DNA of 64,000 nucleotides from JAOPZW01 sp963806015 (GTDB lineage Bacteria; Actinomycetota; Thermoleophilia; Solirubrobacterales; Solirubrobacteraceae): NCBI GenBank assembly GCA_963806015.1, contig CAWDWM010000010.1, forward strand, positions 1 to 64,000, given 5' to 3'. This document shows positions 17,495-25,961 of the stretch, piece by piece (the stretch's first letter is position 1; every line of letters begins with the position of its first letter). The notes under the pieces are model-generated. The model ran no database searches and had not been told where the DNA came from. It worked only from the letters and a program-made list of their open reading frames with translations. The position numbers and the translations under genes are program-made.

Positions 17495-18749
17495 GTCGCG
17501 ACAGCGCCCAGGCCTCGCCCCGATCGAGGCCGCGATCGCTGCCATCGCCGGCGGCGAGATGGTCGTGGTCGTCGACTCGCCCGACCGCGAGAACGAGGGC
17601 GACCTCGTCATGGCGGCCGAGAAGGTCACCCCGGAGGCGGTGAACTTCATGGCCACCAACGGGCGTGGGCTCATCTGCGCGCCGATGCTGCCCGAACGCC
17701 TCGCGGAGCTCGGCATCGAGCCGATGGTCGCGAACGGCACCGACCCGCACGGCACCGCGTTCCACGTCGGCGTCGACCTTCGGGCGAGCGCCACGACCGG
17801 CATCTCGGCCGCCGACCGCGCCGCGACGCTCGCCGCGCTGGCCGACCCCGCCGGCAGCGCCGCCGATTTCACGCGCCCCGGCCACATCTTTCCGCTGGCC
17901 GCGCGACCCGGCGGGGTGCTGCGTCGCGCCGGGCACACCGAGGCGGCCGTGGACCTTGCGCAGCTGGCGGGCCTGCGGCCGGCCGGCGTCATCTGCGAGA
18001 TCATGGCCGTCGACGGCCGCATGGCCCGCCTGCCCGACCTGCTGGCATTCGCCGCCGAGCACGGGCTGCTGGTCGTCGCGATCAGCGCCCTGATCGCCTA
18101 CCGCCGCCGTTGCGAGCGCCTGGTCGAGCGCGTGACCGAGGCACGCATGCCCCTGCGCGACGCCGACTTCACCGCGATCGGCTATCGCGACGTGCACGAC
18201 GGCCGCGAGCACCTCGCGCTCGTGCTTGGCGACGCCCGCGCCCCGGGCGTGCTCGTACGCGTGCACTCCGAGTGCCTCACCGGCGACGTCTTCGGCTCCC
18301 GGCGCTGCGACTGCGGCGCGCAGCTGGAGCGCGCGCTGGCCATGATCGCCGCCGAAGGCCGCGGCGTCGTCGTCTATCTCCGTGGCCACGAGGGGCGGGG
18401 CATCGGGCTGCACAACAAGCTGCACGCCTACGGGCTGCAGGACCGCGGCCTGGACACCGTCGACGCCAACCTCGAGCTCGGGCTGCCGAGCGACCGGCGC
18501 GACTACGGCGTCGGCATGCAGATCCTCGCCGATCTCGGCGTCGGACCGCTGCGGCTGCTGACCAACAACCCGGCCAAGCGCGCCGGGCTCGAGGGGCACG
18601 GCCTGACCGTGCTGGAGCGCGTGGCGCTGCAGACGGCGCCCACGCCGCAGAACGTGCGCTACCTCGCGGCCAAGCAGCGGCGGATGGGTCATCTGCTGGA
18701 CATGGATGGCGCGCCGCCTCCAGCCGCCACCGCTGTCGACGTTGTCTAG
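17487..18749 (+). CDS. ribBA: Bifunctional DHBP synthase / GTP cyclohydrolase II (RibBA)
   Basis: 420 aa. RibB domain (about 10-205): 'DRENEGD' at 33-39, 'ATNGRGLICAPM', 'FTRPGHIFPLAARPGGVLRRAGHTEAAVDLAQLAG'. RibA domain (about 215-400): zinc ligands in 'CLTGDVFGSRRCDC', 'LRGHEGRGIGLHNKLHAYGLQD', 'DTVDANLELGLPSDRRDYGVGMQIL'. Both domains have their catalytic signatures, so it can start both branches of riboflavin synthesis from ribulose-5-phosphate and GTP. ATG overlaps the reductase stop. Placed between a flavin reductase and an importer it probably boosts flavin for the monooxygenase; there are no ribD, ribE or ribH genes beside it and no FMN riboswitch upstream. Confidence 0.93.
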   Translation: MPESRQRPGLAPIEAAIAAIAGGEMVVVVDSPDRENEGDLVMAAEKVTPEAVNFMATNGRGLICAPMLPERLAELGIEPMVANGTDPHGTAFHVGVDLRASATTGISAADRAATLAALADPAGSAADFTRPGHIFPLAARPGGVLRRAGHTEAAVDLAQLAGLRPAGVICEIMAVDGRMARLPDLLAFAAEHGLLVVAISALIAYRRRCERLVERVTEARMPLRDADFTAIGYRDVHDGREHLALVLGDARAPGVLVRVHSECLTGDVFGSRRCDCGAQLERALAMIAAEGRGVVVYLRGHEGRGIGLHNKLHAYGLQDRGLDTVDANLELGLPSDRRDYGVGMQILADLGVGPLRLLTNNPAKRAGLEGHGLTVLERVALQTAPTPQNVRYLAAKQRRMGHLLDMDGAPPPAATAVDVV

Positions 18750-18762
18750 AAGGAGAAGAGTC

Positions 18763-19851
18763 GTGATACAGGCAGAGCAGGTCCGCACGAGCGAGCCGGC
18801 CGCGCGCCGGGCTCCGGCGATCGCGCCGAGCGAGCGCGCCGCCGCTCCGAGTCGTCGCGCATGGGTCGGTCTCCTGAGCGTCAAGCGCTTGAGCGCGGTC
18901 TACCTCTGGGTGCTCTTCATCATCTTGTTCGGCGTCATCACGCCGGACACGTTCCTGACCGAGACGACGTTCCGGTTGGTGTTCCGCTCGGGCGTGATCA
19001 CCTGCGTGCTCGCCCTCGCGTTCCTCGTGCCGCTGACTGCCGGCGCCTACGATCTGTCGGTCGGGGCGGTGATGTCCCTGGCACTCGGCCTCATGGTCTA
19101 CATGTCGATCCATACGGGCATCCCGGTCGGCGTGGCTGCGCTCATCGTGGTGGCCGCGTCGGCGGCATGCGGCGCGGCGTCCGGCTTCATCATCGTCCGG
19201 CTCCACGTCAACTCGTTCATCGCAACGCTCGGCGTGAGCCAGCTGCTGCTCGGGGCGGTCCTGCTGCTCTCCAACAACACGCAGTTGGTCGGCAAGCTTC
19301 CGCAGAGCTGGTCGGACCTGGGCAACAACGACCTGCTCGGCATCCCGATCGTCGTGTACTTCCTGCTGGCGCTGTCGCTCGTGCTTTGGTACGTGCTCGA
19401 GTTCACACGCGTCGGCCGCTACATGTTCGCGACCGGCGGCAACCCGGATGCCGCGCGCCTGGCCGGCGTCCCGACCGACCGCGTCATCTGGTCGGTCTTC
19501 ATCGCGAGCGGCACGATCGCAGGGCTGGCCGGCGTCATCTTCTCGATGCAGAGCGGCCTGTACTCGTCGAGCATCGGGCCGGGTTACCTGTTCCCCGCCG
19601 TGGCCGCCGTGTTCCTCGGCGCCTCGCAGCTCTCGCGGCGCCCGAACGTCTGGGGCACGCTGATCGCGTACTTCGCGCTGGCCTTCGGCATCCAGGGCCT
19701 GGTCCTGTCCGCAAGCTCCGCGTCGGTCTGGAGCCAGCCCCTCTTCCAGGGCGTGTCGCTGATCATCGCGGTCGCGCTCGCCAGCCGTCCGGCCGTGCGC
19801 AGGCTGCGCGAGTCGCGCTCGGGCGCCACCGCGATCAGCCCGGCGAAGTGA
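18763..19851 (+). CDS. ABC transporter permease, ribose/sugar type
   Basis: 362 aa from GTG 18763, 8 bases after an aggag site (the ribBA stop is 13 bases back). After a cytoplasmic N-tail of about 45 residues come about eight to ten membrane helices. Family block 'LVPLTAGAYDLSVGAVMSLALGLMVYM' and 'VNSFIATLGVSQLLLGAVLLLSNN', and the coupling loop 'GRYMFATGGNPDAARLAGVPTDRV' that contacts the ATPase (GxNxxAARxxGI type). Only one permease gene is present, so it would act as a homodimer, as in RbsC-type systems. Confidence 0.92.
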   Translation: MIQAEQVRTSEPAARRAPAIAPSERAAAPSRRAWVGLLSVKRLSAVYLWVLFIILFGVITPDTFLTETTFRLVFRSGVITCVLALAFLVPLTAGAYDLSVGAVMSLALGLMVYMSIHTGIPVGVAALIVVAASAACGAASGFIIVRLHVNSFIATLGVSQLLLGAVLLLSNNTQLVGKLPQSWSDLGNNDLLGIPIVVYFLLALSLVLWYVLEFTRVGRYMFATGGNPDAARLAGVPTDRVIWSVFIASGTIAGLAGVIFSMQSGLYSSSIGPGYLFPAVAAVFLGASQLSRRPNVWGTLIAYFALAFGIQGLVLSASSASVWSQPLFQGVSLIIAVALASRPAVRRLRESRSGATAISPAK

Positions 19852-19852
19852 G

Positions 19853-21367
19853 GTGAGCCAGGTGGACACTGTCCTCACGATCCGCGGCCTCAGCAAGACG
19901 TTCCCGGGCACCAAGGCCCTCGACCGCGTCGACTTCGACGTCCGGCGGGGCGAGGTCCACGCGCTGATCGGCCAGAACGGCTGCGGCAAGTCGACGCTCA
20001 TAAAGGTGCTGGCGGGCTACCACCAGCCCGACCCCGGCACGGGGATCGAGCTGGCCGGCAAGCAGGTCGAGCTGCGCGACACGAGCGCATCGCACAACGC
20101 CGGGTTGCGCTTCGTGCACCAGGACCTCGGGCTCGTCGAGACGCTCAGCGCGGTCGAGAACCTGACGCTCGGGCGCGAGGTCGCGACCGCGTTCGGCGGG
20201 CGCATCCGCTGGGGCGCCGAGCGCCGGGACGCCGAGCAGCGCCTGCGCGCGCTGGGCTACGAGTTCGACGTTCGCCGGCCGGTGGCGGAGCTCAGCGCCG
20301 CCGAGCGCACCGGGATCGCAATCGTTCGCGCCCTCTGGGACTGGGAGGAGGCGCGGGTGCTCGTCGTTGACGAGCCGACCGCGTCGCTGCCGCGCGAGGA
20401 GGTCAAGATGCTGTTCGAGGCCCTGCGCCGCGTACGAGCGAAGGGCCTCGGCGTCATCTACGTGTCCCACCGCCTCGACGAGATCTTCGCGATTGGGGAC
20501 CGTGTCACGATCCTGCGCGACGGCCGCGGCGTCGGCACATGGGACGTCGGCGACGTCGACCAGGACCGGCTCGTGTCGCTCATGGTCGGGGGCGAGCAGC
20601 TGCGCCCGACGCATGTCCGCACCTACGACGGCGGCCGGGAGGTCGCGCTCGAGGTCCGCGGTCTCTGCGGGCTGGAGGTCGACAACGTCGATCTCGACGG
20701 CCGTCGCGGGGAGGTCATCGGCATCGCGGGGCTCACCGGCTCGGGCCGCGGGGAGATCTTGCCGTTGCTGTTCGGGGCGGTCTCGCGCGCCGGCAGCGTC
20801 CGGGTCGACGGCCAGAAGGTCGCGCCCGGTCCGCGCGGCGCGATGGCCGCCGGCGTCGCCCTCGTGCCGGCCGACCGGCGCGGCGCGGGCGCGATCGTCG
20901 GGTTGGGCGTGCGCGAGAACTGCACGCTGACCGACCTGCAGCGCCACAGCTCACGCACGACCGCCTGGCTGGACCGCTCCGGCGAGCGCGCCGAGGTCGG
21001 CGACTGGATCGAGCGCCTGGACGTGCGCCCGCGGCGCACCGAGGCGGTCTTCGGGACGCTGTCGGGTGGCAACCAGCAGAAAGTCGTGCTCGCCAAGTGG
21101 CTGCGCCGCAGGCCGTGCGTGCTGCTCCTCGACGAGCCGACCCAGGGCGTCGACGTGCACGCCAAGGCCACCATCCACGGCCTCGCCCGTGACGCCGCGG
21201 CGGCCGGCGCGGTCGTCGTCATCGCGTCCTCCGACGACACCGAGCTGTGCGACACCTGCGACCGCGTGCTGGTCATGCGCGACGGTCAGATCGTCGTCGA
21301 GGTCGACGGCGACCGGCTGACGCCCGAGGATCTCGGGGCGCTGCAGCTCGCGGGCTCGTCGGTCTGA
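19853..21367 (+). CDS. ABC transporter ATP-binding protein, two tandem domains (RbsA/MglA type)
   Basis: 504 aa. Domain 1: Walker A 'GQNGCGKST' (about 41-49), 'VHQDLGLVETLSAVENL', a degenerate signature 'LSAAERTGIAIVRAL', Walker B 'VLVVDEPTASLP', 'SHRLDEIF'. Domain 2: degenerate Walker A 'GLTGSGRGE', signature 'LSGGNQQKVVLAKWL', Walker B 'VLLLDEPTQGVDV'. One strong and one weak ATP site is the rule for ribose/galactose importers. GTG 19853 just after the permease stop is taken; GTG 19862 fits the Shine-Dalgarno about equally well. Last intact gene of cargo block A. Confidence 0.92.
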   Translation: MSQVDTVLTIRGLSKTFPGTKALDRVDFDVRRGEVHALIGQNGCGKSTLIKVLAGYHQPDPGTGIELAGKQVELRDTSASHNAGLRFVHQDLGLVETLSAVENLTLGREVATAFGGRIRWGAERRDAEQRLRALGYEFDVRRPVAELSAAERTGIAIVRALWDWEEARVLVVDEPTASLPREEVKMLFEALRRVRAKGLGVIYVSHRLDEIFAIGDRVTILRDGRGVGTWDVGDVDQDRLVSLMVGGEQLRPTHVRTYDGGREVALEVRGLCGLEVDNVDLDGRRGEVIGIAGLTGSGRGEILPLLFGAVSRAGSVRVDGQKVAPGPRGAMAAGVALVPADRRGAGAIVGLGVRENCTLTDLQRHSSRTTAWLDRSGERAEVGDWIERLDVRPRRTEAVFGTLSGGNQQKVVLAKWLRRRPCVLLLDEPTQGVDVHAKATIHGLARDAAAAGAVVVIASSDDTELCDTCDRVLVMRDGQIVVEVDGDRLTPEDLGALQLAGSSV

Positions 21368-21522
21368 CACGGGGTCGCGCGACGGAGAGACGATGGGCGC
21401 CCGGGAGGGAATCCGGTTCGGGCATGGCGGCCGCGTCGGCGGCGAGCCGCCGACGCCAACCGCGATCTGCGGTTCCTCGCGCCCTCAAACCAGCAGCGCA
21501 GTGCAAGACCGAATCGCCGACG

Positions 21523-21620
21523 TCAGGGGACGAGCACGGCCCTCCCGAGGACGCGCCCCGCGGCGAGGTCCCCCATCCAAGGCGCGGGAGGCGTCGTCGA
21601 GGTCGTAGGCCACGCTGTGC
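21523..21620 (-). pseudogene. C-terminal scrap of a zinc-type alcohol dehydrogenase/quinone reductase
   Basis: Leftward frames read 'VAYDLDDASRAL' and, after a one-base frame change, 'DLAAGRVLGRAVLVP' followed by TGA (21523-21525). This is the usual end of medium-chain zinc dehydrogenases (DDAxxALxxLAxGRVxGRxVLxP). All upstream coding sequence is missing. Confidence 0.55.
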
Positions 21621-21755
21621 GTGCTGCTGCGCCGGCGCACCTTGGCGCTGACGAACACCGCCGCGCTGTGCGTCGGCTGCGGGATCTTCATGGCCTACGT
21701 GCCGCTGGCGGCGATCGCGCAGGCGCCGCGATCCACCGGCTACGGCAGAGGGCTG
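21615..21755 (+). pseudogene. MFS transporter scrap
   Basis: 'LLRRRTLALTNTAALCVGCGIFMAYVPLAAIAQAPRSTGYG' is the seventh-helix region of EmrB/QacA-type major facilitator proteins, where 'QAPxSTGYGFG' is common. The match ends after about 45 residues. It directly abuts the dehydrogenase scrap on the other strand, which shows a deletion joint near 21.61 kb. Confidence 0.5.
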
Positions 21756-22609
21756 GCCCGGACGGTCGGCCGCTGCTTCACCGCCGCTGGCTCGCGGCTG
21801 ACCCGGCGAGAGGCGTGCGTGCGATGCCTACCACCCACGTCCCGGAGGATTCCGGCGCCAGAAGGCTCGGCGACGCCTAGGCTGAACTGACTCGGCGGCG
21901 ACGCGCCCGCGGTAGGTGATCGGCTGAACCTCCATGCCCGAGCTAGCGCTCCGGCCACGAGTTCTCGCCCCTGCGACCCCGCGCCGGGCGCGGGGGCTGC
22001 GGCGCGAACGACAGCATCGGGGTCCGCGCCCGAGCTCAATGCCCCGACGGCACCACGTGACGTCGCACGTCGCCATGAACCTCAGACCGACCGGCAGGAC
22101 GCCCCCAGCTCGTCGCCGGCGTTATCTGGTCCGCCGCCGACGCCTTGCCGCCTGCTGCAGAGACCGACGCACGCGAGTTCAGAACTGCCAAGAGCCGCCC
22201 CCAGCCCCACACATTTGCACCAACGGATGCTTTGGCGGTAGTTGGCAACCGTACGGTTGAAGTCGCTAGAGACACCGAACGGCTGCTGCTGCCTCTAGGG
22301 GCAGCGGAAGCCTAGGAGCAGGACGGCGGTGTTGTCGATCGGCAAGTTGATGGTCGAGCAGTCGCGCTATTGCGAGCGTCACCGACGATCGCCACGCGCT
22401 GGGGCCGCCACCGAGCGACAGGCCAGCGCGCGCGCACTGGCAACGCGCCCACCACGACCTCCAACGCGCTCAACGAGACCTCGGGCATCACAACGCCCGT
22501 CGACACTCCCACGAGGTCTGAGGCGCACATTCAGGAGCCTCCCGTCGCTGCGCTTCGTTTCGTCCTCTCCCGCCGTGTCGTGAACCTCAACCGAGACGCC
22601 TCCTTCCAC

Positions 22610-22710
22610 GCGAGAGCAGGCGCGAGTGACCAGCTCGCGGCGCTGTCGCTTCGCCACCGAAGCAGGCGCGAGCCCACAGCGCCTCGAGGCGCTCGCTGCT
22701 CGTCCAGAGC
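22610..22710. repeat. Inverted repeat, left arm, flanking cargo block B
   Basis: About 101 bp nearly identical to the reverse complement of 27921-28020 (only a few differences by eye). It contains the palindrome GCGCCTCGAGGCGC and two copies of GCAGGCGCGAG. The pair encloses 5.2 kb with the LuxR, cupin, hydrolase, methyltransferase and SRPBCC genes. Confidence 0.85.
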
Positions 22711-22840
22711 AGGCGTTTCAGGCGTCCGTGCCGGCGCGCTCGCTCGTCGTGCAGTGCGGCAGCGTTGGTCGGCCGTGGCCAAGCGAGAGGCGCGGGGCTG
22801 CCACGGCGGGGGAGCATGGGTCAGCGCCCGCACGGCGGGT

Positions 22841-22846
22841 GATAAT
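22841..22846 (+). promoter_or_regulatory. -10 box GATAAT of the LuxR-type gene
   Basis: GATAAT ends 7 bases before the GTG at 22854. Transcription would begin at or next to the start codon, giving a leaderless mRNA and supporting this GTG over upstream starts that lie inside the inverted repeat. Confidence 0.55.
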
Positions 22847-22853
22847 CGTCGGG

Positions 22854-24488
22854 GTGAATGCCGTGGCAGAGCTCGAACGGGGACGCGAGGCCTATTCGCG
22901 GCAAGCCTGGCTGGACGCGTACGAGTCGCTCTCGCGGGCTGACCGGGAGGTCTCGCTCGCGCCTGACGACCTTGCGCTCCTCGCCACCTGCGCGTACATG
23001 ATCGGTCGCGAGTCCGAGTACCGCGACCTGCTCGAGCGCGCGCATCGCGTCCACCTGGAGGCGGGTGATGAGCTCGCCGCCCTGCGCTGCGCCTTCTGGA
23101 TCGGCGTGACTCTCGCGAGCCATGGGGAGATCGGGCGTGCGAGCGGCTGGCTGCGACGCGCTCGCCGCCTGCTCGAGCGCCAGGAGGGCGACCGAGTCGA
23201 GCACGGCTACCTGCTGCTGCCGACGGTGTTCGAGCAGGGGGCGAGCGACGACTGGGAGGCGGCTGCTGCCACCGCCGGCGAGGCCGCTGCGATCGGAGAG
23301 CGCTTCGGCGACCCTGACCTGTTCGCCCTGGCCACCCATGAACGGGGCGAGATCCTGATTAGGATCGGGCGTCTCAACGAGGGCCTGGGCCTGCTGGACG
23401 AGGCGATGGTGGCTGTGACCGCGCGCGAGCTCTCCCCGATCGTCGCCGGGATTGTCTACTGCGGCGTGATTCTTGCCTGCCAGGCTGCTCACGACGTCCG
23501 CCGCGCCCGGGAGTGGACGGCCGCCCTCTCGGCCTGGTGCGCGCGCCAGCCCGACGTCATTGCGTTCACCGGCCGCTGCCTCGTGCACCGGGCTGAGATC
23601 ATGCAGCTCGAGGGTGAGTTCTCGGATGCCCTGGAGGAGGCGCGCCGGGCGGCCGAGCGCTGCCTTCGGGGTGAGAACCCCGGCGCGGCGGGGGAGGCGT
23701 GTTTCCGGCAGGGCGAGATCCACCGACTGCGCGGCCACTTCGGCGCAGCCGAGGCGGCCTATCGGGAGGCGAGCCGGCTCGGACACGAGCCACAGCCGGG
23801 CCTTGCTCTGCTGCGACTCGCCCAGGGCGAGCCCCACGCGGCAGCGAGCACGATCCGCAGGGTGGTCGCGGAGATGCAAGAAGCCGGCGAGCGGGCGGGG
23901 ATCCTCCCGGCCTTCATCGAGATCATGCTCGCTGTCGACGACATCGAAGCCGCCGGCGGCGCCTGCCGCGAGCTCGAGTCGATCGCCGCGGGTCAGGAGA
24001 GGGGCGCCCTCGGGGCGCTGGCGGCGCAGGCGCGGGGGGCGGTCGAGCTCGCTGCGGGCGACGCCTTCAGCGCGCTGGCATCGCTTCGCCACGCAAGGGA
24101 CGTATGGCAGGAGCTCAAGGCGCCCTACGAGGCGGCCCGCGTGCGTGAGCTCGCCGGCCGTGCCTGCCGTGTTCTCGAGGACGAGGACACGGCGAAGCTA
24201 GAGCTGGACGCGAGCCGCGCGGCGTACTCCGAGCTAGGGGCGTCGCCGGATCTCGCTCGGCTCCGGTCACTCGGCGGTGGTCCCCGGGGCGACGTTCACG
24301 AGCTCACCGATCGCGAGCTTGAGGTCCTCCGCCACGTCGCCGCCGGCGACACGAATAAGGCGATCGCCAGCGAGCTGGTGCTCAGCGAGCGCACCGTCGA
24401 TCGGCACGTAAGCAACATCTTCGCCAAGCTCGGCGTCTCCTCACGTACCGCAGCCACCGCCTACGCCTACGAGCACCGGCTGCTCTGA
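22854..24488 (+). CDS. TPR-containing LuxR-family transcriptional regulator
   Basis: 544 aa. Residues about 1-470 are helical repeats of the TPR/MalT type ('GREAYSRQAWLDAYESLSRADRE', 'RGEILIRIGRLNEGLGLLDEAM'). A C-terminal LuxR/FixJ helix-turn-helix follows: 'LTDRELEVLRHVAAGDTNKAIASELVLSERTVDRHVSNIFAKLGVSSRTAA'. No nucleotide-binding domain precedes the repeats. This form is common in actinobacteria next to small methyltransferase or hydrolase genes. The frame extends upstream to 22626, but that part lies in the inverted repeat and looks non-coding. Confidence 0.88.
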   Translation: MNAVAELERGREAYSRQAWLDAYESLSRADREVSLAPDDLALLATCAYMIGRESEYRDLLERAHRVHLEAGDELAALRCAFWIGVTLASHGEIGRASGWLRRARRLLERQEGDRVEHGYLLLPTVFEQGASDDWEAAAATAGEAAAIGERFGDPDLFALATHERGEILIRIGRLNEGLGLLDEAMVAVTARELSPIVAGIVYCGVILACQAAHDVRRAREWTAALSAWCARQPDVIAFTGRCLVHRAEIMQLEGEFSDALEEARRAAERCLRGENPGAAGEACFRQGEIHRLRGHFGAAEAAYREASRLGHEPQPGLALLRLAQGEPHAAASTIRRVVAEMQEAGERAGILPAFIEIMLAVDDIEAAGGACRELESIAAGQERGALGALAAQARGAVELAAGDAFSALASLRHARDVWQELKAPYEAARVRELAGRACRVLEDEDTAKLELDASRAAYSELGASPDLARLRSLGGGPRGDVHELTDRELEVLRHVAAGDTNKAIASELVLSERTVDRHVSNIFAKLGVSSRTAATAYAYEHRLL

Positions 24489-24609
24489 CCGCCGGTGGGT
24501 GAGATCACCCACGCCGCCGAGGCGCGGAAGTTGGGTGGCTTCGCCGATGCGCGGTTGGGGGCGACGGCCCTACCGTCGGTCGGCCGTCAGCGCACAAAGG
24601 AGGCCCGAG

Positions 24610-25032
24610 ATGCCGAGCGTGTCCAAGGACAAGGCCGCGACTAAGGTCACGTGGGATGGCGTCGACATCGACCACGCCGATCTCGAGGGCGGCTACGCCG
24701 TCTGCTTCGAGAGACACACCGCCGACGCCGACCTCGCCCCGCTCTTCCGTGGTCTGCCCGAAGACCGTGCACAGCTTCCTCGCTGGGGCTATGTGATCGA
24801 AGGCAGGATCGGCTTCCGCTTCGCCGACCGCGAGGAGACCTATGAGGCGGGTGAGGCGTATTACGTCGGGGCTGGCCACACGCCCGTCTACTACGCCGGC
24901 ACTGAGATCGTCGAATTCAGCCCCTCCGCGACCTTCAACGAGACCATCCCGGTGGTGTTGAGGAACCTCGACGCCAACGGGATCGCGGTCGAGATGCGCG
25001 AGGCCGGCGCCGATGTGGAGGCCGGGCGATGA
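24610..25032 (+). CDS. Cupin-domain protein
   Basis: 140 aa with a strong aaaggagg Shine-Dalgarno before ATG. The middle holds a single small beta-barrel: 'LFRGLPEDRAQLPRWGYVIEGRIGFRFADREETYEAGEAYYVGAGHTPVYYAGTEIVEF'. The usual cupin metal histidines are mostly replaced (only one His, in 'GAGHTP'), so metal binding is doubtful and a ligand-binding role is possible. It starts a three-gene coupled unit (cupin, hydrolase, methyltransferase) joined by ATGA overlaps. Confidence 0.82.
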   Translation: MPSVSKDKAATKVTWDGVDIDHADLEGGYAVCFERHTADADLAPLFRGLPEDRAQLPRWGYVIEGRIGFRFADREETYEAGEAYYVGAGHTPVYYAGTEIVEFSPSATFNETIPVVLRNLDANGIAVEMREAGADVEAGR

Positions 25033-25961
25033 CCGACGGAGGCCCGGGAGCGGCGGTCGGGCTTCACCCGCCGACGCCCGACGCCGAGGCGCGCGAGCGC
25101 GTGCTCGCCGGGCTTCCGGTGAGCCAACGGCAACTCGATGCCGCCGGCGTCTCGACCGCGTTTCTTGAGGGCGGCGCCGGTTCGCCGCTGGTGCTGCTGC
25201 ACGGCGGGATCGAGTGCGGGGGCGCCTACTGGGCGCCCGTGATCCCGCGCCTGGTCGAAAATCACCGCGTCGTCGTGCCCGACGCGCCCGGTCTTGGTGA
25301 GTCGGAGCCCCTCGGCCGCCTCAATGACGAGAGCTTCGCCCGCTGGCTGCGAGAGCTGATTCGCCTGACCTGTGACGCGGAGCCGACCCTAGTGGCGCAT
25401 TCGCTCGTCGGGACACTGGCCGCCCGCTTCGCCGCGCACGGAGATTCGCTCTCGCAGCTGGTCGTCTACGCCGCGCCCGGGATCGGGCGCTACCGGATGC
25501 CGCTTGGGCTTCGGATCGTCGCGACGCGGTCCGCGCTGCGCCCAAACGAGCAAAACAGGGAGCGGTTCGAGCGATTCGCACTCCTCGACCGCGAGCGGAC
25601 CCGTCGGCGGGATCCTGCGTGGTTCGATTCGTTCAGCGCGTATACGTTTTCGCGCGCACGCGGCCCGCGCGCCAAGCGGACGATGAGCGCGCTGGTCAGG
25701 GCCGGGACGACGCGCGTCCCGGACGCCGAGCTGCAACGGATCGCTATCCCTGCGGCGCTGCTCTGGGGACGCCACGACCGGATGACTCCGCTGTCCCTCG
25801 CCCGGGCAGCGAGCACGCGACTCGGCTGGCCCTTGCACGTGGTTGACCACGCGGGGCACGTGCCTCACATCGAGCAGCCGGAGGGGTTCGTCGATCTGCT
25901 CACAGACGTGCTGAGAGGGGACTCGAACGCGGCTGTGGGCACGAGGGAGGCGGTTGGATGA
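25029..25961 (+). CDS. Alpha/beta-hydrolase
   Basis: 310 aa. Oxyanion loop 'LVLLHGGIECGGAYW' (about 55-70), nucleophile Ser in 'LVAHSLVGTLAA', acid in 'LLWGRHDRMTPL', catalytic His in 'VVDHAGHVPHIEQPE'. The triad is complete. The nucleophile elbow AHSLVG differs slightly from the standard GxSxG (Ala for the first Gly), as in some esterases and C-C hydrolases. It overlaps both neighbours by 4 bases. Its substrate presumably belongs to the same pathway as the cupin and methyltransferase. Confidence 0.9.
   Translation: MTDGGPGAAVGLHPPTPDAEARERVLAGLPVSQRQLDAAGVSTAFLEGGAGSPLVLLHGGIECGGAYWAPVIPRLVENHRVVVPDAPGLGESEPLGRLNDESFARWLRELIRLTCDAEPTLVAHSLVGTLAARFAAHGDSLSQLVVYAAPGIGRYRMPLGLRIVATRSALRPNEQNRERFERFALLDRERTRRRDPAWFDSFSAYTFSRARGPRAKRTMSALVRAGTTRVPDAELQRIAIPAALLWGRHDRMTPLSLARAASTRLGWPLHVVDHAGHVPHIEQPEGFVDLLTDVLRGDSNAAVGTREAVG

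Larger units (their letters stand above)
21368..22853. other. Gene-poor spacer between the two cargo blocks
   Basis: About 1.5 kb without an intact gene. It holds two abutting gene scraps (alcohol dehydrogenase tail, MFS fragment), a stretch at 21760-22600 in which no family could be recognised on either strand, and the left 100-bp inverted repeat. Long frames here are GC-driven and have no motif. Confidence 0.6.

Noticed and set aside
17487..18749. Toxoflavin- or roseoflavin-type antibiotic cluster
   Set aside because: GTP cyclohydrolase II starts such pathways, but the RibD-like, methyltransferase and other signature enzymes are not next to it; the importer points to uptake instead.
22626..22853. 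Upstream extension of the LuxR-type protein
   Set aside because: The extra 76 codons fall in the inverted repeat and read as low-complexity; a -10 box just before GTG 22854 supports the shorter form.
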